From Agapanthus africanus (lineage: Eukaryota > Streptophyta > Magnoliopsida > Asparagales > Amaryllidaceae), in the NCBI GenBank assembly GCA_030015575.1, contig JASDDO010000026.1, positions 452,143,096-452,207,095 on the forward strand: 64,000 nucleotides of DNA, read 5' to 3'. Below are positions 33,680-45,332 of the stretch, one piece after another. The notes under the pieces are model-generated. The model did not search any database. It had not been told where the DNA came from and was given only the letters and a program-made list of their open reading frames with translations. Positions within the stretch are counted from its first letter, which is position 1; every line of letters starts with the position of its first letter. Position numbers and translations under genes: made by a program.

Positions 33680-35913
33680 TGTTGAGTTACCTACAACGGC
33701 AGCAAGGTTTCGGGTGGCATCTCCCATGCCAATTTCAAATTTTTTCCATTCTAGATAACCCTAACCCTAGATTTTTTACTAGAGAATCAAACAAAACTTC
33801 AAAGTAAACAACTTTACTTCTAAGAGTTAGGGATTACAACCTTTGTAGTCCGTTCCTTCGCTTCATAAGCTCCGTGTTGAGGTCCTCTCGCTGCGATCAT
33901 CAAGTTCCCGGGCTCTCGAGTGGCTCCATGAAGTGAATGATGCATCTTGCTAGAAGTCTTCGAAATCCAAGATGATCTAACTTGATGAAACTCAAACACA
34001 AGCTCTCACTTCTCTAATGAGGTATTAGTGAAGCAAACACCCTAATCTAAGTGGCTAGAATAGATGAGGATGATGTAGTAGGAATTTTTCACTTTTTAGT
34101 TTTCTTTATCTTACATCCATTCATCACAAATAAAAAATCAAGCAAGCACTTTTATGAGCAAGAAGAAGATGAAGAAAAAGAAGTGATGAAATGAATTGTT
34201 TTTTTGAGGTTAGAAATGCAACCAAGGGTTAAGCATGTCATGCTTAACCCTTGTAGAGACTTAACCATGGATTAGGGTTAACAAATATCTAACAAATATC
34301 AAGGAGGGTGGACTAAGTCAAAGTGTCATGAAGCTTCCTCAAAGCTCATCCATAACTTAATCCAAACAAAAAGAATAAACCATAATGAAAATGTTAACCC
34401 GATCTTAAACCATAGCATGGTTTAATACTCTAAACTCTAGTTGCATTTGTAACCTTAACATGTTACAATATTATATATCACATATATGATATATAATATA
34501 ACAAAGAAAATAATACAATTAACATATAACACATATATATCAATGTATCATCTAGTGAGAAAAAGAATCATTTAGGTGAGCTTATATTAGTTAATGTAAT
34601 GTAATATATCACATATATAATTATATATTAAATTATCGAATCAACACTTGATTCGATAACCCGGCTATATAACATATAACCGACTAATATAACATGTATC
34701 ATTTTATCGAATCAACACTTGATCCGATATCCCGGCTATATCACATATACCCGGCCGATATCACATATCGTGAGAATAGAATACGGTATCTCATACCTTA
34801 TTAATCTCGGTCATTCACATATCACATATGTGCTCCTACTCCGTTTTTCCTGAGCTACGAAACCTCTGTGTATGACTCTAAAGAATCATCAATATGCCGT
34901 CAGTAGGTGATGATCATATCAAACACCCATAAGCTACAAGCGGTCAACTAAACGTAATAGCCACCCGGGTATTGAGAGATCATAAGATCAACAAGCAAGC
35001 ATGCACACACTCCTGTGAATCCAATCAGTAACATTACCGTATAGTCCGGCCTCTTCATCTGATATGTCACATACCCAGTCTATGGGTGGTAAACGTCAGA
35101 CCCCAGTAACCGATAAGTCGTGTGGACGTGAGGCTCATGAAGGGTCGAGAAACTACTGATAACACTTACCAGTAGGTCTCTATATCATCCCTCGCCAGGG
35201 ACTTCCAGTTATAGCCAATCGAATACAGCGCAACATCAACCCCCAATACCGAGAGAGACGAAACCCCTCCTATCGCTCATTGCCTCTATGTGATTCGGGA
35301 CTATACCCAAAAGCCACCGTTTTGCACGTTCTCATGAATGTAGTAAGGTGGAATCAAAGCACGGTGGGAATCACACAAGACACTATGACGATCTCGGGTC
35401 TACAGACTAACCTGTACCAGTGTCACCAGAGAACTGCTATCTGACGATAGGTATAATACCATCTCGGAGTTCTCGGTGAGTCCGTTCAGCGTACCCAATC
35501 TCTACTGAGCACCCGTATACATTCTCTGATGTCAAACACCAATGGATATGGGATCATCCATCGTCCATCATATGGGTCGAGAAACGTATACGCTAGTCTA
35601 CCCTGGAGTATCGATGCCCTGTCTCGATACTCCCTCGACGTGGAACAGTTATAGGATGTACTCTTGGACAACACTGGCCCCACTAGTGTGATCTGCATTA
35701 TAGTCCTAGTAGTCGAGTACATATCCTAAGTGCTTTATCAACATGTGAGAGCAAGATAATAAACCAATACAAGTCAACATGTTAAGACAAAGTGAAACCA
35801 AATAGCATACTATCATGTCGAGCAAGAAAGTCCTTTCTATATATATCCAAGCATCCAGTATAATATACATCATATGTACAACAATGGCCTCTAGGGCATA
35901 TATATAACTAACA
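33680..35913 (-). repeat. CopB 5' LTR, 2234 bp
   Basis: Sense ends TGTTAGTTATATATGCC...AACTCAACA. It carries the two inverted-repeat units 34635-34657 (here perfect, 10-bp arms around CAC) and 34706-34728, and the AT-rich ATATCACATAT tract. It is clearly diverged from the 3' copy by several percent, with small indels, so CopB is older than ChrA, as nesting requires. ACCAC follows at 35914. Confidence 0.94.
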
Positions 35914-37469
35914 ACCACACCATATCTGAAGTTGAGTGGGAAGAAACGCTATCTTCAGTCTTTGAAGATATAGGGATGTCCAGCTTTTGTTGAAAAGCAA
36001 TATGCGGACATGATCGAGGCACGCTCAATACTGCGTAAGTTTATGGGATACCCAAAGAACTCCAGTGGTATCTTTTCTATTACACAGAGAAACAAATGGT
36101 TTTTTGTTCCTCGTCATGCCCACTTTTTAGAAAATCATTTTTTTGTAAAAGGAAATAGTGGGAGCGCAATAGAACTGGAAGAAATTCCAGAACCATAAAC
36201 GTATACTAAAAGTATGGTAGAACCAAAGGTTTCAAAAGAACCAGACATCCCTACGTCAATCCGCAGGACTAGTAGGCAGTCTCATCCGCCCGAGAGATAC
36301 TACAGTTTTCTCTTAGATGGGGATCAAGGTGATTGTATCATTGACAATGATGAGCCAACAAGCTTCCAATAAGCCATTCAGAGCGGTGACTCGGTAAAAT
36401 GGCTGGATGCAATGCGGACCGAAATGGAGTCCATGTACACCAAAAAAATATGGACTTTGAACATTGCTCAAGAAGGGGTAAAACCCGTAGGCTGCAAATG
36501 GATCTTCAGAAAGAAGATTGGTATAGAAAGATAGGTTGAAACCTATAAGGCTGGACTTTTTGCGAAAGGTTTTCGTCAAAAACCTGGTTTGGACCATGAT
36601 GAAACCTTTTCTCCAGTGTCTATGCTCAAATCCATTCGGATCCATATTTCCATTGCTGCCTTCCAAGATTTTGAGATTCGGCAGATGGACGACTTTTCTA
36701 AATGGTTATTTGGAAGAGTGTGTCTATATGGATCAGCCAGAGAGTTTCAATCAGAGTGGGAGCAGGGGGACAATTTACAAGTTGCTTCAGTCCATTTATG
36801 GACTAAAGTAGGCATCGCGGAGTTGGAACATCTATTTTATTGAGACAGTCAAAGAATTTGGCTTTATCAAAAATCCAGAAGAACCATGCGTTTATAGTAA
36901 GATTGTAGCAAGAACTATGGAATTCTTCGTTGAGTATGTGGATGACATTCTCTTGATAGGAAATGACATTCCTATGCTACAATCAGTCAAAGGATTCTTG
37001 TCACAGAGGTTCTTCATGAAAGACCTGGGTGATACCAGATGTAGCTTACGCACTGAGTATGGTAAGCCGGTATCAGTCCAACCCATGTGAGAAGCACTGG
37101 GAGGCAGTAAAGAACATTTTTATGTACCTGAGAAGGACTGAGGAGATGTTCTTGGTGTATGGCGGAAAAGGGACCTCCAGATCGAGGAATTTGCTAAACT
37201 CCAGCTTCCAGAGTGATAAGAATGACTCCAAGTCCATGTCAGGTTATGGCTTTACCCTCAGTGAAGGGGCGGTCTATTGGAAGAGGTCCAAGCAGAACAC
37301 CGTTGCAAACTCGACGTTGAAAACGGAGTAGTTTGCTGCATGAGACGCCGCAAAAGAGGCAGTCTGGATATGGATGTTCTTAACTGAACTTCAGGCGGTT
37401 CCTTCCATTTGTTGGTCCAATACTTTAGTATTGTGACAACATACGGCGCTATGGCTTTAGGGATGGAAC
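35914..37469 (+). pseudogene. CopA pol, middle piece: integrase end, RT, RNase H start
   Basis: The piece resumes CopA integrase right after the ACCAC duplication. Recognisable parts: FVEKQYADMIEARS and GYPKNSS (36000-36070), ELEEIPEP, the pre-RT linker, RT around 36470-37030 with EYVDDILLIGND (about 36930) and RNase H (KHWEAVKNIF.YLRRTEEMFLVYGG). At about 37033 the text jumps from the MKDLGD motif to PDVAYALS, an internal loss of about 250 bp relative to CopC. Numerous stops. It ends at GGAAC (37465-37469), the CopC target. Confidence 0.9.
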
Positions 37470-39362
37470 TGTTAGTGTATATGCCCTAGGGGCCATTATT
37501 GTATCATACTAGTGTGTATATTACTTAATGGAAGCTTGGGATATTCACATGTATATAACAGTCTTGCTAAACATGGTAGTATGCTACTTGGTTTTTCTAT
37601 CTTAATATGTGAGTATACGTATTGATAGAGCTCTTAGGATCTTGCTTGACTACCAGTGTTGTGATGGCAGTCACACTAGTGGGGGCTGGGTAGTCTACAA
37701 GCACATCCTTATTCAGGTCCCTAGTCGTTGGATTATCGAGACAGGGCATCGATACTCCGGAGTAGACTAGTGTGTACGCTTCTCATCCCAGTTGGGGAGA
37801 TGGTCTGTCCCACAGCCGTCGGTACGTCGTACTGGAGATAGTATACAGGTGCTCGTTGGGTTACGGGTACACCAGACAGGACTCACAGGGAACTGTTGGT
37901 TGGTTTTATATCAGTCATCAATGAACAGTTCCCAGGTGACATGAGTACAGCATAGTCCGCAGACTTGACACTGCTACTTCGCCTCGAGTGTATCCCACTG
38001 TTCTTAGATTGCTACCCTACCACGGCTCAAAGGAGTCGTGCAAACAGGTAGCAGTTGGGTGCTGTCCCGAGCACTTAGAGGCAGTAGCGGTTAGACAGGA
38101 TTCGTCTCTCCCGGTATTGGGGGTTGATATCGCGCTGTGTCAGAGAGCCATTACGCAAAGTCCCTGGCCAGGGCAAGCGAGATTTGCTGGTAGGTTCCAG
38201 TAGTTTCTCAGGGTGTAATGGGCTTCGCTCCGACACGACTTATACTGCTATTAGGAGACTGACGCTTGCCGCCCCCTAGGCCCGATATGCGATAGTCTTA
38301 GACGAACGGACCGGACTGTATGGAGATTGTCATATCAGACTCAGTAGGAGTTCGGATGGGTTTTCTCATCGGCCTTCTTATCGACATCTACCTGGGGACC
38401 GTTACGTACAGCTAGTGCTGCTTGCGGTCTGTGGTTAAACCCTCTGCCAACGTAGTAGTCGAGTCTCTAGAGTCCCACGCAGAGAGTTTCCCTACTCCAG
38501 GCGAAACGATATAGAGGTCGTATGGTTTTACGACAAGGGTTCGGACGCATACGTGTGTTTACGCACGTACGACTTTCGGACAGTTTTTAGTAGTTGGCTT
38601 TGGTTTAAGCCAGTTACTAGTATCCGGTTATTGGATTTATACAGTCTAAAGTTTTTCCGTGTTTTCACGGATAGGAGGGGCGTTCTCGTAATTGCGCGAG
38701 AAGCTTCTAGAAGATGGTGACTAAGGAGGTTTAGGTGGCATATACATTGAATGAGATTAGTGAGTCATATGGATGATTCATCCATGTCATTAATGCTTCA
38801 TAATTGCTTAATGACTCATGGAGATGAATCACCACAAGATATTTATCAAGCATGGTTGTAAATCATTTTCTTTTCTTTTCTTGATAAATAAAAATGCTTG
38901 ATATATATTATGATAACTCATTTTCTCTTCTCATTATTATGTTCATCTTCTCTCTCCTCAAGCTCTCTCTCTTCAAACCCTAATCCTCCCCTCTCATGTG
39001 TTGAGTACAAGGATTAGTTAGACTACTTAATCCATAACCATACTCTATTTCATCTAGGTACTTTGATTAGCACTTAAAGATACCTAGTTGCCTCAAGTTT
39101 AGAGGCAAAGCTTGGAGTTTAGCTCTCGTGGTGGATCGTCTACTACTTGGAGAAGGCCGAAGAGGAGGTGGAGTTCGTAAAGAAGAAGGACACGGTTCTT
39201 TAGGTATAATCCCTTTACATAGTAGTTTAGAACTTCTATGTTTGATGTTAGTTATCGTTTAGCTTTGATTCATGCGGTTAGTCGATGTTTAAGCAAAGAA
39301 CAAGATCGTTTTTCATATTTCTGCCTCCCCGCAAGTCATGGGGTGTTGTACATCGACTTACA
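37470..39362 (+). repeat. CopC 5' LTR, 1893 bp
   Basis: Ends TGTTAGTG...CTTACA. A TATA-like stretch TGATATATATTATG (about 38899-38912), followed by a pyrimidine-rich initiator-like region, suggests the transcription start near 38930-38960; this is inference. Downstream, ACGGTTCTTTAG|GTATAATCCC at 39203/39204 looks like a splice donor and is kept in the other copia LTRs. Confidence 0.96.
38880..38960 (+). promoter_or_regulatory. CopC candidate LTR core promoter
   Basis: AT-rich TATA-like words (ATAAATA near 38884 and TATATATTATG near 38902) precede a CT-rich stretch (TCTTCTCTCTCC). The placement, about 400-480 bp before the LTR end, is reasonable for a plant LTR. No start-site evidence exists here. 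Confidence 0.4.
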
Positions 39363-39363
39363 G

Positions 39364-39375
39364 TGGTATCAGAGC
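39364..39375 (+). other. CopC primer-binding site (initiator Met-tRNA)
   Basis: Exact TGGTATCAGAGC, one base after the 5' LTR end. Confidence 0.97.
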
Positions 39376-41386
39376 CTCGCTAAACAATAAATAACTCAAT
39401 TGAAAAATTGTATGAATTTCGAACGAAAAAAAACAAAACCTGAAAACCCCGATATCATGGTATTCTGTCGATTTTTAAAGGTGGTCCAAAAATTTTTCAG
39501 GGACCTTCAGAAAGCTCAAAATGATAGTATTAGAACACCAAAGAAAACTGGGCTCACGAATCGACTAAAGCGCCGCGGAACCGCGGCGGATCCCACCAAT
39601 CCGCCGCGATTCCGCCGCCGAGTTGCCGATTCATCAGCCCAATTTTCCTGTGTTGGTTCTTTGTGATATTTGGTATTTTCTGGAATTTTTTAATTTTTGC
39701 TCAGGTTTCAGATTTACAGAGAAGTATTGGAGAAAAATTAAATGTGTTTAATCGATCGAAATTATACGGTATTTGCTTGTTGGATTATATCTGTGTTTGT
39801 ATAATATGTTCGTAAACCTCCCCTAACTGCTAGTATGTCGGTTGGCAGGGGGTTGCACATTTCTGTAATGGATTTTATCTGTTTGTGTATATGAACTGTG
39901 TTGGACTGTTGTGATGTATAGCCAGAGTTATGTGATGGGTTATTATTTAATTCATTTGATGTAAATGTAATTCGTTGTAATATTATTTTGCGGGGCACAT
40001 CCAGGTTGCGTTTGTAGCCACCGTTGTATTATTTCATTTTTCTGTTTATGCTTCTAGGACAGACCCAAGGTGGGGTGCAAAAACTGCCGGGCAGGGTAGT
40101 TTGCCGTACCCGTTGGGGTCTTGGGTGGGGTAATGGCTATTCATCACAACTGTGTAATCCGTCTTTTGTTGCAGGCTCAAAACAAACACGGATTGCTTGC
40201 AAATCCAATAAAGTTCATCTGTGATCTGGAATGAATATTATTGCGTCCGACAAATGTAAAATATCTATATATATGATAGCTATTTAGACGTCACTTATGT
40301 TTTATACCCGCGCTAGCCCAGCTCCCGCTCTGTCGTTAGTTAAGTAACCTAACGGCTGATGACGGGACCCAGTGGCGAATGCGGATGGCATAAGAGGACG
40401 TTGTATTTTCGTTGTTTTCTGCAATGATAGGTTAATGATGGGACGCATTATTTATAATGCAAAGAAAATAAACCAAAAGTTTAATCGTTGGAACAATTTA
40501 AAAGAAACCACTCGGTTAATTTTAAAAACAGATATTTTTAATGCGGAGCTTTAACCACTCCTTTTAAAAGCTATCAGGTTCCTTCGGTTATATCAAGTTC
40601 ACTACGTTCACGGTTTCGCCAAAACCATTCGTAGCCCTACGTCATTTCATCTGGGTATTCAATAGTATTCAAGTTATGTATTTTGACCTAACGCCAAGGC
40701 ATAGTGTTTGGTAGCTACTGGGTATTCATTTGTTGCATAGATAGATGAGTTAGTTTGGGACAGTCGTATTATCATTTTGGCCGAACGTCAAGGATATATA
40801 CGGATGGGTTCAAATTGACAAGATAATGATGGGTAGAACTTGACATGTGACTTATGACATTTTGACCTAACACCAAGGTCATAAGAGCATGGGGCAAAAG
40901 TAAATAACGGAAATTTCTAAAGAAACTGAAATTTGCAAAGAGATGCATACCATTTGGAGTTTGATGAATGTTGGTAGGATTCCTTCAACATTATTATACG
41001 ATGATATTTGGATCCCGATCCTACTGTGAGTATATGCTACTTATCAGGAGATTCGTCACTTAACGATCAATGCTATAAACCAAGTAGGTGTCAAGAAAGG
41101 TGTCAGCGGGGTTACGCCCCCAGAGAAAAGAGGTTATTTAATTATGGAACTTCGTGAAAGCGTTGGAAAACCTCCCTCGAAGTATCAACACTAGCCGGGC
41201 TGAACGGTTAAGCAAGTATTGTACGGTGAGAATAGTCCTGGCTAATTCTTCTTTTATGGTTTGAGGAAGGATTCGAGAAACAGTGGGAGCCATCCAGTTT
41301 AGATAAACTAAAAACCACTCTAAACTTACAAGAGCATCATGCTAAAGAGTTTTCTTCTCTCTCTCCTAATTGCAGCGACCCTGAAA
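39376..41386 (+). promoter_or_regulatory. CopC 5' leader with conserved RNA structures
   Basis: Non-coding, about 2 kb. Landmarks: GC-rich hairpin 39571-39620 (arms of about 20 bp, loop CCCACCA); stem P1 40081-40088/40095-40102 (AAACTGCC/GGTAGTTT, one G-U pair) with the inner part of the structure missing; CGTTAG/CTAACG block 40334-40354; short hairpins 40683-40699, 40787-40803 and 40862-40878 (more degenerate); polypyrimidine tract and TGCAG acceptor 41350-41375. Confidence 0.75.
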
Positions 41387-43057
41387 ATGACTGGACTTAA
41401 GTTACTTTTAGAGAAAAATATACTGACAGGGCCAAACTATAAAGATTGGCTGCGGAATGTCAAAATGGCTTTGACCTATGACAAATTGGGGTACGTCCTC
41501 ACCGCTACGGCACCTGCTGTCCCTGGTCCCAAATCCAGTAATGCGGATAAGGAAATCCGCAAAACCTGGGATTTCGATTGCGCGAAAGCCAAGTGCATCG
41601 TGCTTGCCTCGGTGAACAATGAACATCAGAGGAGGCACGAGGATATGGAACTAGATGGCATATTTCTCCATACAAAGGAACTTTATGAAAAGCAATCTCG
41701 TATAGCAAGATACGAGACCTCTAAGAACTTGTTTCGAGCGAGGATGGCTGTCGGGTCATCGGTAGGAGAGCATGTCCTAAAGATGATCGGCTATATAGAA
41801 GAGCTCGTAGACCTTGGGACGACTTTGGATAATGAGCTATATAAAGACCTTATTCTCCAGTCCCTTCCTTCCACCTACGCCCAGTTTATCCCGAACTTCA
41901 ACATTCAAAGAAAAGAAGTTGAACTTCCGGAACTCCTGAACATGTTAAGGAGTGTAGAGGGCACCTTGCAGAAAGTAAGGGAAACACCCGCTATGTTTGT
42001 TAGCGGTGCATCTTCTTCCGGGTCCAAGGCTAGGGCCAAAGGAAGGAAGAAGAAGGCCGCCACTAAACCTAGAAGTGGTGTTAGTAAGGTGGGAGGGAAG
42101 GGAAAGAAAAAGTTTGCGGTACCGGTAGTGGGCCAGGATGAGTGCTTCCATTGTCACAGGAAAGGGCACTGGAAGAAAGATTGCAAGGCGTGGAACGCCA
42201 AGAACCAGGAACCGAAGCAAGCTGTGGCTTCGACTTCAGGTGTGTTTGTGATTGAGAATTGTTTGTCAATTAACTCTACTTCCTGGGTATTGGATACCGG
42301 ATCAGGATCTCATATTTGCAATTCATTGCCGGCACTGAGAAGCCGTAGAGTGCTGAAGGAAGGTGATATGACCCTAAAGGTTGCTAACGGAGCTAGCGTG
42401 GGAGCTGCGTCCATCGGGGATTATCACCTGGGATTAACAAGTGGACACATTTTGGTTTTACGTAACTGTTTTTTTGTACCAAGCTTAACGTGTAATATCA
42501 TATCAGTTTCCTTGTTATCAAATAAAGGTTATGATTTCACGTTTGTAGGAGATGTTGTTAACATCCACCTTAATCATGGTTTGATTGGGTCCGGTACACT
42601 AAATAACGGTATATATGTTTTAAACCAACTCCAAATTTTCAATGTCCAGAACACACTAAAAAGAAAGTCTCCAGATTTAAATAAAGCTTTCTTATGGCAT
42701 TGTAGACTGGGTCACATCAATGAGAGAAGGTTGACTAAGTTGCATAGAGAAGGATATTTGGACTCGTTCGAATATCAAACTTATGACACTTGTCAATCTT
42801 GTCTCAAAGGAAAGATGACAAAGACTCCATTTACTGGACATGGAGTAAGAGCGAGCGAGCTCTTAGGACTCATACACAGCGATGTATGTGGTCCAATGTC
42901 TACGCATGCAAGAGGTGGTTTTTCCTATTTCATTACTTTCACGGATGATCACTCAAGATACGGATTCATTTATCTGATGAAACATAAATCCGAGGCTTTT
43001 GAGAAATTCCAAGATGAAGTGGAAAACCAAACCGGAAAAAGTATCAAGACACTATGA
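41387..43057 (+). pseudogene. CopC Gag, protease and integrase start (open to a stop)
   Basis: I start at ATG 41387 (MTGL), because it is the one conserved in CopD and CopB (MSGL) and follows the acceptor-like CAG. An in-frame ATG at 41339 would add 16 residues overlapping that site. Counting from 41339: capsid about 17-215, basic linker, zinc knuckle 269-282 (CFHCHRKGHWKKDC), protease DTGSGS at 319-324, GAG-pre-integrase LGHIN about 455, integrase first Asp in HSDVCGP. The frame stops at TGA 43055-43057, where CopA and CopD have an Arg codon, just before the second catalytic Asp. If not read through, the product lacks working integrase and RT. Confidence 0.94.
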
Positions 43058-45318
43058 TCTGATCGAGGTGGTGAATACTTGAGTGCCGAGTTCCTAGGTT
43101 ACCTAAAAGAGAAAGGAATTCTCTCTCAGCTTACTCCTCCATACACTCCACAGCATAACGGTGTATCGGAGAGACGGAATCGAACCCTATTGGATATGGT
43201 ACGATCCATGATGAGTAATGCTGAGTTACCGCGATCCTTTTGGGGTTATGCGCTAGAATCAGCGGCATATCTTCTAAACATGGTACCTACCAAGATGTGC
43301 CCACCACTCCATATCAGATGTGGAGCGGGAAGAAACCCCATCTACAGTATATAAAGATTTGGGGATGTCCAACTTTTGTTAAAAAGCAGCATGTGGACAA
43401 GCTCGAGGCACGATCAGTAAAGTGTAAGTTTGTGGGATATCCAAAGAACTCCAGGAGATATCTATTCTATTACGCAGCGGAACAAAAGGTATTTGTTTCT
43501 CGTAATGCCCATTTTCTAGAACATCAGTTTTTAGAAAAGGAATCAAGTGGGAGCGAAATAGAACTGGAAGAAATTCCAGAACCACAAACTGCTACTGAAA
43601 GTTTGGTAGAACTGGTAGTTCAAGAAGAACAGGACATTCCCGCACCCCTCCGCAGAAGTAGTAGGTCGTCTCATCCGCCTGAGAGATACTACGGTTTTCT
43701 CATAGATGGGGATAGAGAGGATTGCATAATAGATGATGATGAACCTACTGACTTCCAGCAGGACATCCAGAGCGGCGACTTGGTACGATGGCTAGATGCA
43801 ATGCGAACCGAAATGGAGTCCATGTACACCAACAAAGTATGGACTTTGGACTTTGCTCCAGATGGGGTAAAACCCATAGGATGCAAATGGATCTTCAAGA
43901 AAAAGATTGGTGTAGATGGACAGGTGGAAACCTATAAGGTTAGACTTGTTGCAAAGGGTTTTCGTCAAAGACCTGGTTTGGACTATGACGAAACTTTTTC
44001 TCCAGTGGCTATGCTCAAATCCATTCGGATCCTTCTTGCTATTGCTGCCTTCCATGATTATGAAATATGGCAGATGGACGTAAAGACGGCTTTTCTGAAT
44101 GGAAATTTAGAAGAGTGCGTCTATATGGATCAGCTAGAGGGTTTCAATCAGAGTGGGAGCAGCGGGAAAGTATGCAAGCTGCTTAAGTCCATTTATGGAC
44201 TAAAGCAGGCATCGCGGAGTTGGAACATCTGTTTTGATGAGACAGTCAAAGAATATGACTTTATCAAAAATCCAGATGAACCGTGCATATATAGTAAAGT
44301 TGTAGCCAGAAGTGTCGTATTCCTCGTCTTGTACGTGGATGACATTCTATTGATAGGAAATGACATTCCTATGCTACAATCTGTCAAAGGATTCTTGTCA
44401 CACAGGTTCTCCATGAAAGACCTGGGTAATGCCTCTTACATTCTGGGGATCCGGATCTATCGTGATAGATCCAAGAGGATGTTGGGACTTTCGCAGTCCA
44501 GGTATATCGACACTGTACTGAAAAGATTCAGTATGGAAGATTCTAAGCGCGGTAATCTACCGGCTTGTCACGGAATCACCCTCTCCAAAGAGATGTCTCC
44601 CAAGACTGATTTGGAAAGGGAACGCATGTCTATTATACCCTACGCTTCTGCGGTAGGCTCTATAATGTATGCGATGTTGTGCACCAGACCAGATGTAGCT
44701 TACGCACTGAGCGTGGTAAGCCGGTATCAGTCAGACCCAGGGGAGAAGCACTGGATAGCAGTAAAGAACATTCTCAAGTACCTGAGAAAGACTAAGGAGA
44801 TGTTCTTGGTTTACGGCGGAAAAGACCTCAGGTTGGAGGCCTTTGCTGATTCCGGCTTCCAGAGTGATAAGGACGATTCTAAGTCCATGTCGGGTTATGT
44901 CTTTACCCTCAATGGAGGGGCAGTGTGCTGGAAGAGCTCCAAGCAGGACACCGTTGCTGACTCGACGATGGAAGCGGAGTATACAGCTGCTTCCGATGCC
45001 GCAAAAGAAGCAGTCTGGATGAAGAAGTTCCTAACAGAACTTCAGGTGGTTCCTACCATAGTTGATCCAATATCTCTGTATTGCGACAACAACGGAGCTA
45101 TAGCTTTAGCGAAGGAACCAAGGTCCCATCAGAAGTCCAGACACATCTTAAGGCGGTATCACCTGATCAGGGAGATTATTGATCGTCGGGAGATCGAGGT
45201 TCGGAGAGTTGCTTCTGAAGAGAACATTGCAGATCCATTCACAAAGGCCCTACCTCAGATTCAGTTCGAGAGGCTACTCGAGATCATCGGTCTTCGATAT
45301 GCCAGTACATGGCCCTAG
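43058..45318 (+). pseudogene. CopC integrase end, reverse transcriptase, RNase H
   Basis: It continues in the gag frame (SDRGGEY, SERRNRT catalytic Glu) to about 43293. There a base present in the CopA sequence is missing, and the text shifts to the frame that runs to 45318. Then GYPKNS, ELEEIPEP, RT (WIFKKKIG, ETFSPVA, MDVKTAFLNG, YVDD coded at 44332-44343) and RNase H (DSTMEAEY, YCDNNGA, ADPFTKALP). The stop TAG at 45316-45318 precedes the polypurine tract. RT and RNase H are otherwise complete. Confidence 0.94.
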
Positions 45319-45320
45319 TG

Positions 45321-45332
45321 CAAGTGGGAGAT
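45321..45332 (+). other. CopC polypurine tract
   Basis: CAAGTGGGAGAT immediately precedes the 3' LTR. The same motif occurs in CopA and CopB. Confidence 0.92.

Larger units (their letters stand above)
11285..35913 (-). mobile_element. CopB: Ty1/copia element without Gag, with nested ChrA
   Basis: Total span 24.6 kb, of which 14.1 kb is ChrA. Minus-strand order: 5' LTR 35913-33680, primer site, 2.8 kb leader, short N-terminal segment plus protease-integrase-RT-RNase H, polypurine tract, then the 3' LTR split into 27636-25811 and 11703-11285. Target duplication ACCAC on both sides (11280-11284, 35914-35918). The lack of a capsid or nucleocapsid domain suggests it depended on proteins from another copia. 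Confidence 0.93.
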
